Positions 23,183 to 32,535 of a DNA stretch of 64,000 bases are shown here, in pieces. Under the pieces are notes generated by a model. The model worked only from the letters and a program-made list of their open reading frames with translations. It had not been told where the DNA came from and ran no database searches. Position 1 is the stretch's first letter; each line of letters begins with the position of its first letter. The stretch comes from an uncultured Bacteroidales bacterium (GTDB lineage: Bacteria; Bacteroidota; Bacteroidia; Bacteroidales; Bacteroidaceae), in contig CADAGX010000010.1 of the NCBI GenBank assembly GCA_902787575.1, positions 1-64,000 on the forward strand. Reading direction: 5' to 3'. The position numbers and the translations under genes are program-made.

Positions 23183-23650
23183 ATGATGAGGTTCACCGGA
23201 AACATAGACGCCAAGTTGGACGATAAAGGACGCGTTTTCGTCCCCAGCAGCTTCCGTAAGATTCTTCAGCGCGAAGAGTCGCAAGGGCTGATTCTGCGTC
23301 GCGATGTCTTCCAGAAGTGCTTGGTCCTTTTTCCAAAAGAAGTGTGGGACGAGCAGGTAGATGCCATAACGGCACGCACAAGCATGTTCGACCGTCAGGG
23401 ACGCGACGCTTTGCGTCGATTCGTGGCAGGTGCGGAAAACGTAGCAATGGACAGTGGCGGACGTATTCTCATTCCGCGTCGTTATCTGGAAGAGGCCGAC
23501 ATAAAGTCGGATGTACGCTTCATCGGCGTGGATAACACCATTGAGATTTGGCAGAAACAGGCTGCCGAAAATCTCTCGGCTAACCCCGAGAATCTGGCCG
23601 ACAACCTGGAGAATATGATGAGAGACCCGCAGCAACCCAACAATCTGTAG
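23183..23650 (+). CDS. mraZ: transcriptional regulator MraZ
   Basis: 155 residues from ATG 23183 (M-M-R-F-T-G-N-I-D-A-K-L-D-D-K-G-R). A longer frame upstream runs through the promoter and is discarded. Two SpoVT/AbrB-like halves are visible: D-x-K-G-R-V-F-V-P near residues 11-19 and M-D-S-G-G-R-I-L-I-P near 92-101. MraZ forms a ring-shaped oligomer that binds TGGGN repeats and regulates the division and cell-wall cluster. It is the first gene, 8 bases ahead of rsmH. A short Asn/Pro-rich tail (ENLSANPENLADN) extends the C-terminus. Confidence 0.95.
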   Translation: MMRFTGNIDAKLDDKGRVFVPSSFRKILQREESQGLILRRDVFQKCLVLFPKEVWDEQVDAITARTSMFDRQGRDALRRFVAGAENVAMDSGGRILIPRRYLEEADIKSDVRFIGVDNTIEIWQKQAAENLSANPENLADNLENMMRDPQQPNNL

Positions 23651-23658
23651 CAGCTACG

Positions 23659-24576
23659 ATGAACGCCGAAGGTTATCACATACCCGTCTTGCTGCAAGCC
23701 AGCATGGAAGGCCTGAACATCAGGCCCGACGGCACGTATGTCGACCTTACTTACGGCGGCGGCGGACACAGCAAAGCCATTCTGGAACGGTTGAGCGACA
23801 GCGGACATCTCTACGGATTTGACCAGGACGAGGATGCCATGCAGGGTGCAGTGGAGGATGCACGCTTCACTTTCGTCAGAAGCAACTTCCGCTTCCTGAA
23901 AAACTGGATGCAGTATTACGGAGTGGAACAGGTAGACGGCATACTGGCCGACTTGGGCGTGAGCAGCCATCACTTCGACACGGAGAGTCGCGGCTTCAGT
24001 TTCCGTTTCGATGCCCCATTGGATATGCGAATGAATCAGCGCGCAAGTCTGACGGCGCAGAAGGTATTGCAAGATTACACAGAGGAGCAATTGGCAAACA
24101 TCTTCTACCTTTACGGAGAAATGAAGAACAGCCGACGCATTGCTGCGGCCATTGTGAAGCGACGCGACACGCAGCCCCTGCAGACAACAGGCGAGCTGGT
24201 GGAGACACTGAAGCCTTACATCCAACGAGGTCGCGAGAAGAAAGATATGGCGAAGCTGTTTCAGGCGCTCCGCATTGAGGTGAACGGCGAGATGAAAGCC
24301 CTGCAGCAAATGCTCAAAGCTGCCGTGGAAATATTGCGGCCCGGCGGTCGGCTTGTGGTGCTGACCTATCATTCGCTTGAGGATCGACTGGTGAAAAATA
24401 TGATACATGCGGGTAACGTGGAAGGTAACGCCGAGACAAATATCTATGGCCACACGCTGTCGCCGCTAAAGAGCGTGGGACGCAACTACATTGCACCCGA
24501 CGAAGAAGAACAAACTGCAAATCCTCGGAGTCGTTCCGCCAAACTGCGGGTGGCCGAAAGAACCAACATTGAGTAA
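23659..24576 (+). CDS. rsmH: 16S rRNA (cytosine1402-N4)-methyltransferase RsmH
   Basis: 305 residues, full length for the MraW/RsmH family. The SAM-binding start is visible as H-I-P-V-L-L ... Y-V-D-L-T-Y-G-G-G-G-H-S (about 7-36), then G-F-D-Q-D-E-D-A, the conserved D-G-I-L-A-D-L-G-V-S-S-H-H-F-D (about 95-109), R-G-F-S-F-R-F-D-A-P-L-D-M-R-M and S-F/Y-H-S-L-E-D-R near the C-terminus. It methylates N4 of C1402 in the 16S decoding centre. It sits between mraZ and the ftsL-like gene with gaps of 8 and 12 bases. Confidence 0.97.
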   Translation: MNAEGYHIPVLLQASMEGLNIRPDGTYVDLTYGGGGHSKAILERLSDSGHLYGFDQDEDAMQGAVEDARFTFVRSNFRFLKNWMQYYGVEQVDGILADLGVSSHHFDTESRGFSFRFDAPLDMRMNQRASLTAQKVLQDYTEEQLANIFYLYGEMKNSRRIAAAIVKRRDTQPLQTTGELVETLKPYIQRGREKKDMAKLFQALRIEVNGEMKALQQMLKAAVEILRPGGRLVVLTYHSLEDRLVKNMIHAGNVEGNAETNIYGHTLSPLKSVGRNYIAPDEEEQTANPRSRSAKLRVAERTNIE

Positions 24577-24588
24577 GAAGAAAGAACC

Positions 24589-25023
24589 ATGTCAGAGCAA
24601 ACAGACCAACTTCGAAATCCGGCAGAGGTGAAAGAGACCGAAACCGAGAGCAACACGACGACATTGCTCACTTCGTTGATAAGCGACGAAGAGGAGAAAA
24701 TGCCAGACTTGCACCAGATAAAAGATCTGTTGCACGCCCTTCGCATCGACGGCCAATGGTTCAAACGGCAAATCAAAGTCATCTTACTCATCGTGGCAGG
24801 CATCATCTGGTACATTACCAACCGCTATCAGGCGCAGCAGGAAATGATAGAGGAGGAGAAACTGCGTAGGGAACTGACCGATTGGAAGTGGCGAAACATG
24901 ACGCGCACCAGTGAACTGACACTGCACACACGTCAGACTTTCCTCGAAGACAAACTGAAGGAACTCGGCGACAGCACGCTGAAGACCAGTGCAACGCCAC
25001 CGTTCATATTGAAAAGCAACTAA
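24589..25023 (+). CDS. FtsL-like division protein
   Basis: 144 residues. An acidic cytoplasmic N-terminus (about 1-62) is followed by one transmembrane helix (about 63-80; V-I-L-L-I-V-A-G-I-I-W-Y-I) and a short periplasmic coiled-coil-like segment rich in Glu, Arg and Lys (Q-E-M-I-E-E-E-K-L-R-R-E-L). The size, topology and place between rsmH and ftsI are those of FtsL, the bitopic partner of FtsQ/FtsB that activates FtsWI. Sequence conservation of this family is low, so the call rests mainly on topology and synteny. Five bases separate it from ftsI. Confidence 0.75.
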   Translation: MSEQTDQLRNPAEVKETETESNTTTLLTSLISDEEEKMPDLHQIKDLLHALRIDGQWFKRQIKVILLIVAGIIWYITNRYQAQQEMIEEEKLRRELTDWKWRNMTRTSELTLHTRQTFLEDKLKELGDSTLKTSATPPFILKSN

Positions 25024-25028
25024 AGAAA

Positions 25029-27146
25029 ATGGATCCCGATAAAAAGAATTCCATAGGACGATACAGAATCTTATTCGGCTTCATGTGCCTCGCTGCCGTG
25101 TATGTGCTCGGCACAGCGTTGCGTACTATGTTGCCGCCGAAGAGCGAATACTGGGCAAGTGTGAATAAACGCTTCATAAAGGAGAATGTGCCCATTCCTG
25201 CTTCACGTGGTAATCTGTTAGGCTGCGACGGACAGGTGCTGGTTGGCACGTTGCCGAAGTATCGTTTGTGCGTAGATTTCCGCGTGGGTGGTCGGGATTC
25301 TGTGGCGGTGGACAGCATGCAGCGTTGGAGAGACGATGCTTACAAACTTTATAAAGATAGTATCGCGCTGGGCTTGGCCCGTATCTTTCCCGAGTACGGC
25401 GCCAATTGGTTTAGGAACCGTATAGAAAAAGGCTTGCGCGAGCGGCGTTTTGGTTTTCAGCTGTATCCGAAATTGGCCAGCTACATCCAATATAAGCAAG
25501 CGCAGGAGCTACCCGTCTTGCGTGAGTCTGTGCTGAAAGGTGGCTTCCACGGCGATCCAATTCCGCTGCGCATCAAACCTTACGGCTCGTTAGCTAGTCG
25601 CACGCTTGGCGAACTTTATACCGATTCGGGGCGTGCCAAGTGTGGACTCGAACTCAGTTTCGACAGCATTTTGCGCGGTACACCCGGATCGAGTCATCGC
25701 ATAAAAGTCAGAGACGCGCGTGTGAGTATTATAGACCGCCCGCCGTTGGACGGACACGACCTGAAGACTACCATTGATATCAACCTGCAGGACGTAGCCG
25801 AACGCTCGCTGAAAAATAAACTGATGGAGGAAAGCGTGAACGGCGAGGTAGGCATCGCCATCGTAATGGAAGTAAAGACGGGCGACGTGAAGGCTATCGT
25901 AAATCTCACACGTGGCGCTGACGGTAACTATTACGAAATGAAAAATAATGCCGTAAGCGATTTGATGGAGCCGGGCTCTACGTTTAAAACTGCGAGCATC
26001 ATGGTAGCTTTGGAGGATGGAAAAATAACTAAGGACACCAGAGTGGACACAGGTAAAGGCGTCTTCAAGATGCACGGCAGCAATATGAAAGATCACAACT
26101 GGAACAAGGGCGGATACGGCGAGTTGACGGTGAGCCAGGTGCTGGAGTTTAGTTCAAATATTGGGGTGAGCCGGCTCATTGATGACGCCTACCACGATCA
26201 TCCTGAGGCTTACGTTGATGGTCTCTACCGCGAGGGTGTTGGTATTCCGCTTAATCTTCCGTTTGCCGGAGCTGGCGAGCCAAAAGTACGCCGTCCCGAG
26301 AAAAAAGGCAAGTATTGGTTGAACTGGAGCAAGACTGCTTTGCCGTGGATGAGCATTGGTTACGAAACTATGTTGCCTCCCATCAGTACGCTCACATTCT
26401 ACAATGCCATTGCTAACGGCGGGTGTATGGTGAAACCGCGTTTCATTACGGCAGAATTGTGCGACGGGCAGGTCGTGCGTGAGTTCCCGACTGAGGTAAT
26501 CAAACCAAGCATCTGTAGCAAGCACACACTATACGACATACAGGATATTCTGGAAAAGGTGGTCAGCCAAGGACTTGGAAAAAAAGCTGGCAATGGCGGC
26601 AAACTTTTCAAGGTCAGTGGCAAGACAGGCACAGCTCAAATTGCATCGGGAGGCAGCTACCGCAACGGCGTTCACCGCTACATGGTAAGTTTCTGTGGTT
26701 ACTTTCCATCGGAGGCGCCTCGATACAGTTGCATCGTCTGCATTGTGAAACGTGGCACACCTGCCTCGGGAGGTTCGCAGGCGGGCCCCGTCTTCCGCGA
26801 CATCTCGCTCTATTTGATGTCGAAAGGCGTCTACAGAAATACGGAAGAGGCTGCTGATTCTAATTCTGTTTACACGCCAGAAGTGTTGAAAGGAAGTGCC
26901 GAAAAAACAGAAACACTGCTGAAACAGATGAATCTGCGAGGTGCGCAGTTCGAAAACGCCCCCGACACACTTGCCAAAGGTCGTGTTCCCAACTTTATTG
27001 GCATGGGTGCCAGCGATGCTGTTTATGAGGCACAAAAGAGGGGATTGAAGGTGAGAATCACAGGTGTCGGCCGCGTAATGGCTCAAGACATCACTGCGGG
27101 TTCGGAGGTATCGAAAGGTAAAACCATTACGCTGACGCTGAAATAA
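25029..27146 (+). CDS. ftsI: division-specific peptidoglycan transpeptidase (PBP3 / FtsI) with PASTA tail
   Basis: 705 residues. One N-terminal transmembrane helix (about 14-34), a PBP dimer domain with R-G-N-L-L-G (about 60), and a transpeptidase domain with all three active-site motifs: S317-T-F-K320, S375-S-N377 and K532-T-G-T. A single C-terminal PASTA module (about 650-705; V-P-N-F-I-G-M ... G-S-E-V-S-K-G-K-T-I-T-L-T-L) is usual in Bacteroidetes FtsI. It cross-links septal peptidoglycan together with FtsW, encoded in the same operon. Its Ser-x-x-Lys serine is the beta-lactam target. A 39-base gap to murE contains the repeated leader motif. Confidence 0.96.
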   Translation: MDPDKKNSIGRYRILFGFMCLAAVYVLGTALRTMLPPKSEYWASVNKRFIKENVPIPASRGNLLGCDGQVLVGTLPKYRLCVDFRVGGRDSVAVDSMQRWRDDAYKLYKDSIALGLARIFPEYGANWFRNRIEKGLRERRFGFQLYPKLASYIQYKQAQELPVLRESVLKGGFHGDPIPLRIKPYGSLASRTLGELYTDSGRAKCGLELSFDSILRGTPGSSHRIKVRDARVSIIDRPPLDGHDLKTTIDINLQDVAERSLKNKLMEESVNGEVGIAIVMEVKTGDVKAIVNLTRGADGNYYEMKNNAVSDLMEPGSTFKTASIMVALEDGKITKDTRVDTGKGVFKMHGSNMKDHNWNKGGYGELTVSQVLEFSSNIGVSRLIDDAYHDHPEAYVDGLYREGVGIPLNLPFAGAGEPKVRRPEKKGKYWLNWSKTALPWMSIGYETMLPPISTLTFYNAIANGGCMVKPRFITAELCDGQVVREFPTEVIKPSICSKHTLYDIQDILEKVVSQGLGKKAGNGGKLFKVSGKTGTAQIASGGSYRNGVHRYMVSFCGYFPSEAPRYSCIVCIVKRGTPASGGSQAGPVFRDISLYLMSKGVYRNTEEAADSNSVYTPEVLKGSAEKTETLLKQMNLRGAQFENAPDTLAKGRVPNFIGMGASDAVYEAQKRGLKVRITGVGRVMAQDITAGSEVSKGKTITLTLK

Positions 27147-27163
27147 TTTTCTTCGCGCGCGTA

Positions 27164-27180
27164 TATATAATAAGGTATAG
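27164..27180 (+). repeat. repeated A/T-rich leader motif before murE
   Basis: TATATAATAAGGTATAG, 5 bases before the murE ATG. The first 15 bases also occur at 31270-31284 (before ftsW) and 38475-38489 (running into the yqeY-like ATG). A degenerate form (AAAATAGAAAGGTACAGGG) precedes mraY at 28645-28663. The AAGG could act as a ribosome contact, although Bacteroidetes rarely use strong Shine-Dalgarno sites. Confidence 0.6.
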
Positions 27181-27185
27181 GTAAA

Positions 27186-28646
27186 ATGAAACTGGAACAA
27201 CTCATAGATTTCTGTAAGCCTGAGTATGTTTGCGGGCCAACGGACGTGGAAATAACAGGAATGGAGATAGACTCCCGTCAGATTAAGCCCGGCAGTATTT
27301 TTGTTGCCATGCGTGGCACACAGGCCGATGGGCACGATTTCATCGGGAAGGCCATCGAAAACGGAGCCGCTGCCATTGTTTGTGAACATCTTCCCGAGGC
27401 GTTTGCCAAGAAACAGGACGTAGCATTCCTGCAATACGCCAGCACCGAGCAGGTTGTCGGCCCGCTGGCCACGCATTTCTATGGAGATCCAACGTCAAAG
27501 ATGAAATTGGTGGGTGTCACAGGAACAAATGGAAAAACCACCATCGCAACGTTGCTTTATCAAATATTCCGTCGTTTGGGTCATAAGTGCGGATTGTGCA
27601 GTACAGTATGTAATTATATAAATGGCGAAGCCGTTCCCACCGAATGCACCACGCCCGACCCGATTACACTGAACCGCCTGCTGGGACGGATGGCCGCAGA
27701 AGGCTGCGAATATGCTTTCATGGAAGTCAGCAGTCACAGCGTTGTGCAGAACCGCATAGGCGGTCTGACTTTTGCCGGCGGTATTTTCACTAATCTTACG
27801 CGCGATCATCTTGATTACCACAAGACATTCGAAGCGTATCGCGATGCAAAAAAGGAGTTTTTCGACCGTCTGCCCAAGAAATCTTTTGCCGTGACGAATG
27901 CCGACGACAAGAATGGCATGGTTATGGTGCAGAACACGAAAGCTTCGGTGAGGACTTATTCGTTGCGCTCGGCCGCCGACTTCAAGGCTCAAGTGCTGGA
28001 AGAAAGTTTCGAAGGCATGAATTTGGAACTCGACGGCCACGAAGTCAGCGTACAATTTGTGGGCCGCTTCAATGTGAGCAATCTTCTGGCCGTCTATGCC
28101 GCTACGGTTATGCTCGGAGTCGAAAAGGAAGAGGCGCTGGTGCAGTTGAGCGCCATGAAACCCGTGAATGGGCGTTTCGAAACGTTACGCTCGCCCAACG
28201 GTGTGACAGCAATTGTGGATTATGCCCACACGCCCGACGCTTTGGCCAATGTGCTCGATACCATTAACAAGGTGTTAAAACATAGGGGACAATGCTGGAC
28301 AGTATGCGGCGCAGGCGGTAATCGCGACAAGGGTAAGCGTCCGCTTATGGCGCAGGAGGCTGTAAAGAACAGCGACCGCGTCATCATTACGAGCGACAAT
28401 CCTCGGTTTGAGGAACCGCAAGACATCATAAACGATATGCTGGACGGACTTACAGAAAAACAGCGACGCGATGTGCTTAGCATCGTCGACCGCCGCGAGG
28501 CAATCCGCACGGCGTGTATGATGGCGCAGCCCGGAGATGTCATCTTGGTGGCTGGAAAAGGACACGAAGATTACCAGATAATAAAAGGTGTGAAACATCA
28601 TTTCGATGACCATGAAGTGATACGCGAGGCATTTGGCATTGCATAA
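27186..28646 (+). CDS. murE: UDP-MurNAc-tripeptide synthetase MurE
   Basis: 486 residues, three Mur-ligase domains. The ATP-binding loop [10 protein letters not shown] lies near residue 107, the T-T-P-D block near 157 and E-V-S-S-H near 181. The substrate-specifying D-N-P-R (in I-T-S-D-N-P-R-F-E, about 400) is the signature of meso-diaminopimelate rather than lysine addition, so the peptidoglycan should be of the meso-DAP type. It acts in the cytoplasm, adding the third amino acid to UDP-MurNAc-dipeptide. mraY follows after 18 bases. Confidence 0.97.
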   Translation: MKLEQLIDFCKPEYVCGPTDVEITGMEIDSRQIKPGSIFVAMRGTQADGHDFIGKAIENGAAAIVCEHLPEAFAKKQDVAFLQYASTEQVVGPLATHFYGDPTSKMKLVGVTGTNGKTTIATLLYQIFRRLGHKCGLCSTVCNYINGEAVPTECTTPDPITLNRLLGRMAAEGCEYAFMEVSSHSVVQNRIGGLTFAGGIFTNLTRDHLDYHKTFEAYRDAKKEFFDRLPKKSFAVTNADDKNGMVMVQNTKASVRTYSLRSAADFKAQVLEESFEGMNLELDGHEVSVQFVGRFNVSNLLAVYAATVMLGVEKEEALVQLSAMKPVNGRFETLRSPNGVTAIVDYAHTPDALANVLDTINKVLKHRGQCWTVCGAGGNRDKGKRPLMAQEAVKNSDRVIITSDNPRFEEPQDIINDMLDGLTEKQRRDVLSIVDRREAIRTACMMAQPGDVILVAGKGHEDYQIIKGVKHHFDDHEVIREAFGIA

Positions 28647-28664
28647 AATAGAAAGGTACAGGGC

Positions 28665-29930
28665 ATGTTATATTATTTGTTCAGATATTTAGAACGTTTT
28701 GGCGTTTCGGGTGCAGGACTCTGGCAGTATATATCTTTCCGGGCAATCCTCACTCTGGTGTTGAGCCTCCTTATTTCCATGTGGTTCGGCCAGTATTTCA
28801 TCAAGTGGATGAGGCGTCATAAGGCAAGCGAAGTGCAGCGCGATGCAAGCATCGACCCGTATGGAGTGGAAAAGCAGGGCGTTCCGTCGATGGGTGGTGT
28901 CATCATCATCATTGCCACGGTTATCCCCTGCCTCTTGTTTGGGCGCTTGCGCAATATCTACATGCTGATGATGCTTTTTACCACCTTATGGTTGGGTGCA
29001 CTGGGTTTTGCCGACGACTATACGAAACTCAAGATCTCAAAAGACGGCCTGCGTCCTATATATAAGTTGGTGGGACAGGCCATCTTGGGTCTCGTGATAG
29101 GACTCACGCTGTGGCTCAGCCCCGATGCAGTCATTCGCGAGAATATTACTATGACGCGCGACGGTGCAAATAAGACCATTATACACAAGAGCGAACCAGT
29201 GAAGAGTAATATCACCACGATACCTTTCGTTAAAAATAACAACCTCAGTTATACCGAGGTCGTCGGCTTCTGCGGAAAATATCGCCGTGCGGCTGGTTGG
29301 ATACTATTCGTGCTTGTCACCACATTTGTGGTGATGGCGGTGAGCAACGGCAGCAATCTCAACGATGGGATGGATGGTATGTGTGCCGGCAACTCTGCCA
29401 TCATGTGTGTCGCCTTAGGCGTCTTGGCTTACGTAAGCAGTCACATAGAGATGGCAAGCTACCTAAATATTATGTTTATCCCGGGCAGCGAGGAACTGGT
29501 CATATTCCTTTGTGCTTTCGTGGGCGCGCTGGTAGGTTTTCTGTGGTACAACGCATATCCGGCACAAGTTTTCATGGGAGACACGGGCAGTTTGGCCATC
29601 GGCGGCATTATAGCAGTTGTCGCCATCATTATTCACAAGGAATTGCTCCTGCCGCTGCTGTGTTTTGTCTTTCTGATGGAGAGTGTCAGCGTGCTGTTGC
29701 AGACAAGCTACGCCAAGCGTGGCAACCGGCGCGGGGAGAAATGGCGCGTCTTCAAGCGCGCTCCGTTGCACGACACGTTCCGTGTCAAGCCTGGGCAGTT
29801 GCCAAAAGATTTCCGAGTCTTGATAAATTGGCCCAGCGGCTGTTGGCTCGAGTCAAAGATAACTATGCGGTTCTGGATTGTCACCATAATCCTTGCCGCG
29901 CTCACTATTGTCACACTTAAAATCAGGTAA
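28665..29930 (+). CDS. mraY: phospho-MurNAc-pentapeptide transferase MraY
   Basis: 421 residues with about ten transmembrane helices. Conserved loops are visible: G-V-P-S-M-G-G-V-I-I-I (about 70-80), F-A-D-D-Y-T-K (about 116-122, metal-binding aspartates), N-L-N-D-G-M-D-G-M near 230 and M-G-D-T-G-S-L-A-I-G-G near 304. It transfers phospho-MurNAc-pentapeptide to undecaprenyl phosphate, making lipid I. The extracytoplasmic insertion around 160-200 is longer than in E. coli, as usual in Bacteroidetes. murD starts 2 bases after it. Confidence 0.97.
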   Translation: MLYYLFRYLERFGVSGAGLWQYISFRAILTLVLSLLISMWFGQYFIKWMRRHKASEVQRDASIDPYGVEKQGVPSMGGVIIIIATVIPCLLFGRLRNIYMLMMLFTTLWLGALGFADDYTKLKISKDGLRPIYKLVGQAILGLVIGLTLWLSPDAVIRENITMTRDGANKTIIHKSEPVKSNITTIPFVKNNNLSYTEVVGFCGKYRRAAGWILFVLVTTFVVMAVSNGSNLNDGMDGMCAGNSAIMCVALGVLAYVSSHIEMASYLNIMFIPGSEELVIFLCAFVGALVGFLWYNAYPAQVFMGDTGSLAIGGIIAVVAIIIHKELLLPLLCFVFLMESVSVLLQTSYAKRGNRRGEKWRVFKRAPLHDTFRVKPGQLPKDFRVLINWPSGCWLESKITMRFWIVTIILAALTIVTLKIR

Positions 29931-29932
29931 GG

Positions 29933-31267
29933 ATGAAGAGAATCGTTGTGTTGGGAGCTGCGGAGAGTGGCGTGGGAGCTGCTGTGCTGGCAAAGGTGAA
30001 AGGTTTTGACGTGTTTGTCAGCGACATGGGCCAGATTAAGGAAAAATATAAGCAGGTGCTGGAGCAATACCAGATTCCGTGGGAGGAGGGGAAGCATACC
30101 GAGTCGCTGATTCTTTCGGCCGACGAGGTAGTGAAAAGTCCTGGTATTCCCGACGACGCTCCGATGCCGCAGAAAATCCGCGAAGCGGGAATAGGCATAA
30201 TTAGCGAGATAGAGTTTGCAGGCCGATACACACATGCCAAAATGATATGTGTCACCGGCTCGAACGGAAAGACCACCACCACGAGTCTCATCTACCATAT
30301 TTTCAAGGAGGCAGGTTACAACGTCGGGCTGGCGGGCAATATCGGACGCAGCCTTGCCCTGCAGATTGCAGAAGGCAGGCAGTTTGACTACTACATCATC
30401 GAGCTAAGCAGTTTTCAGCTTGATAATATGTACGATTTCCGCGCCAACATTGCCGTCTTGCTGAACATCACACCCGACCATCTCGACCGCTACAACAACG
30501 ATATGCAGAGCTATACTGACTCGAAAATGCGCATCATACGAAACCAGACGGAGGAGGATGCCTTCGTTTATTGGGCCGACGACCCAATTATCAAGCGCGA
30601 ACTTACGAAGTACGGCATCAGAGCAAAGCAGTGCCCATTCAGCATTCTGAAGAAAACGGGCATGATAGGATATATCTCCGATGGACAGTATGTCATAGAG
30701 CAGCCCACACCGTTCAATATGGAGCAGGAATCTTTGAGTCTGACAGGCAAGCACAATATGTACAACAGCCTTGCGGCAGGTATCGCAGCCCACTTGAGCG
30801 GAATTAAGGATGAGGACCTGCGAAAGAGCCTGAGCGACTTCGAGGGCGTTGAGCATCGGCTGGAGAAAGTGGCTCGCGTAGGTGGCGTACAATACATCAA
30901 CGACTCGAAAGCAACGAACGTGGACGCGTGCTGGTACGCGCTTGAGAGTATGACCACGCCCACTATCCTAATTTTGGGCGGAAAGGACAAGGGAAACGAC
31001 TACTCGTCTATTCGCGACTTGGTGCAGAAAAAGTGTGCCGGCCTTGTATATCTGGGCGCCGACAATGCAAAACTGCATGCTTTCTTCGACGATATGGGAC
31101 TTCCCGTGGCCGACACGCACAGTATGAAAGATTGCGTCGAAGCGTGTGCACGTATGGCTCAGCCTGGCTACACTGTCCTGCTCAGTCCGTGCTGTGCCAG
31201 CTTCGATCTCTTTAAGAATATGGAAGATCGTGGAGATCAGTTCAAGGCGCTCGTGCGTGCGCTATAA
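29933..31267 (+). CDS. murD: UDP-MurNAc-L-alanine:D-glutamate ligase MurD
   Basis: 444 residues. The N-terminal Rossmann start is I-V-V-L-G-A-A-E-S-G-V-G. The P-loop G-S-N-G-K-T-T-T-T lies near 107-115, E-L-S-S-F-Q near 154 and N-I-T-P-D-H-L-D-R near 180. The C-terminal domain has N-D-S-K-A-T-N and G-G-K-D-K-G (about 320-350) and ends L-S-P-C-C-A-S-F-D, the usual MurD finish. It adds D-glutamate to UDP-MurNAc-alanine in the cytoplasm. The gene is tightly packed with mraY (2 bases) and followed by the leader motif before ftsW. Confidence 0.97.
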   Translation: MKRIVVLGAAESGVGAAVLAKVKGFDVFVSDMGQIKEKYKQVLEQYQIPWEEGKHTESLILSADEVVKSPGIPDDAPMPQKIREAGIGIISEIEFAGRYTHAKMICVTGSNGKTTTTSLIYHIFKEAGYNVGLAGNIGRSLALQIAEGRQFDYYIIELSSFQLDNMYDFRANIAVLLNITPDHLDRYNNDMQSYTDSKMRIIRNQTEEDAFVYWADDPIIKRELTKYGIRAKQCPFSILKKTGMIGYISDGQYVIEQPTPFNMEQESLSLTGKHNMYNSLAAGIAAHLSGIKDEDLRKSLSDFEGVEHRLEKVARVGGVQYINDSKATNVDACWYALESMTTPTILILGGKDKGNDYSSIRDLVQKKCAGLVYLGADNAKLHAFFDDMGLPVADTHSMKDCVEACARMAQPGYTVLLSPCCASFDLFKNMEDRGDQFKALVRAL

Positions 31268-31269
31268 AA

Positions 31270-31286
31270 TATATAATAAGGTATAG
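31270..31286 (+). repeat. repeated A/T-rich leader motif before ftsW
   Basis: The same 17 bases as before murE (TATATAATAAGGTATAG), here starting 2 bases after the murD stop and ending 6 bases before the ftsW ATG. It leaves almost no other sequence in the 25-base gap, so it is likely the translation-initiation region itself. Confidence 0.6.
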
Positions 31287-31292
31287 GGTAAA

Positions 31293-32531
31293 ATGAAGTT
31301 GAAAAAAGGATTTTTGGAGAACGGAATCATGCAGGGCGACATGGTAGTCTGGATGATCTTCCTCTTGCTATGTATGGTTTCGGTCATCGAAGTCTACAGT
31401 GCCAGCAGTAATATGACTTACAAGTCGGGCGAATACTGGCGTCCCATACTGGAGCATGGTTCGTACGTGCTGGTGGGAATCGGCATAGCATGGCTCATAC
31501 ACCGTATGCCGCTCAATGTTTTCAAGTTGGCCAGCACGGTGTTGCTGCACATTTCATACATACTTCTTATTATTGTGCTCTTTGGCGAGAAGATAAACGG
31601 CGCGGCGCGCTGGGACGAGATTATGGGTATATCTTACCAGCCGAGTGAGATAACGAAGGTGAGCCTCGTGGTTTTCATCGCTTTCATATTGGCGCATCTG
31701 CGCGACGGCAAGATGGCATCTGCAACGGCGGCCAAGATAGTCGCCTGTGAGGTGGGTCTTTCCGTCATGCTCATCGTTACGGAAAATGCGTCCACGGCTG
31801 GAATCATTTTCCTTGTCTCGCTTTGCATCTGCTTTTATGGCAAGGTGCGTGCTCGCTACCTCGCGTGGGTTGTGGGCCTGCTGGCCGTCGTTGCCATCGT
31901 CGTGGGCATGGTGGCGTATAAAATCCCCGAGTCCACGCTCGACGAATGGCGTGAGTCTAAAGTTCTGCATCGTGTGCCCGTGTGGGTACATCGCCTCAAG
32001 GACCACGCCGAGTTGCCCGAAGATCCGATGGATTACGACTTGACAAGTAACATACAAGTCACACATGCGCAGATTGCCGTGGCCACTTGCAACATTGTGG
32101 GCCGCGGACCTGGCAATTCCGTCCAGCGCGATTATCTGCCGCAGGCCTTCTCCGATTTCATTTATGCCATCATCATCGAGGAAGGTGGCTTCCTGAGCGG
32201 CGTCTTTGTGATGTTCCTCTACTTGTTGCTCATGTGGCGCGCCATGAAGATAGCGGGCCGATGTAAGACACTCTTCCCGGCATATCTGGTGATGGGGCTG
32301 GCGCTGATGATGGTGGTGCAGGCAATGGTGAACATGGCTGTGGCCGTGGGCGCATTCCCTGTCACAGGTCAGCCGCTGCCGCTCATAAGCAAAGGCGGAA
32401 CGAGCACTTTCGTGAATTGTGCCTACATTGGCATGATTCTGAGCGTCAGCCGTCGGATTAACAAGAAACAGACTTCGCCGGTTGTGGCACAGGCCGAGCC
32501 TACCACGCCCGAAAACGATAAAACAGCATAG
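31293..32531 (+). CDS. ftsW: peptidoglycan glycosyltransferase FtsW
   Basis: 412 residues, SEDS family, about ten transmembrane helices starting at V-V-W-M-I-F-L-L-L-C-M-V. The catalytic-loop region K-I-N-G-A-A-R-W lies near 94-101, and Q-P-L-P-L-I-S-K-G-G-T-S near 360-371 is the family signature. It polymerises lipid II at the septum with FtsI, which is encoded three genes upstream. The extreme C-terminus is a polar tail (PVVAQAEPTTPENDK). murG starts 4 bases downstream. Confidence 0.96.
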   Translation: MKLKKGFLENGIMQGDMVVWMIFLLLCMVSVIEVYSASSNMTYKSGEYWRPILEHGSYVLVGIGIAWLIHRMPLNVFKLASTVLLHISYILLIIVLFGEKINGAARWDEIMGISYQPSEITKVSLVVFIAFILAHLRDGKMASATAAKIVACEVGLSVMLIVTENASTAGIIFLVSLCICFYGKVRARYLAWVVGLLAVVAIVVGMVAYKIPESTLDEWRESKVLHRVPVWVHRLKDHAELPEDPMDYDLTSNIQVTHAQIAVATCNIVGRGPGNSVQRDYLPQAFSDFIYAIIIEEGGFLSGVFVMFLYLLLMWRAMKIAGRCKTLFPAYLVMGLALMMVVQAMVNMAVAVGAFPVTGQPLPLISKGGTSTFVNCAYIGMILSVSRRINKKQTSPVVAQAEPTTPENDKTA

Positions 32532-32535
32532 CGAA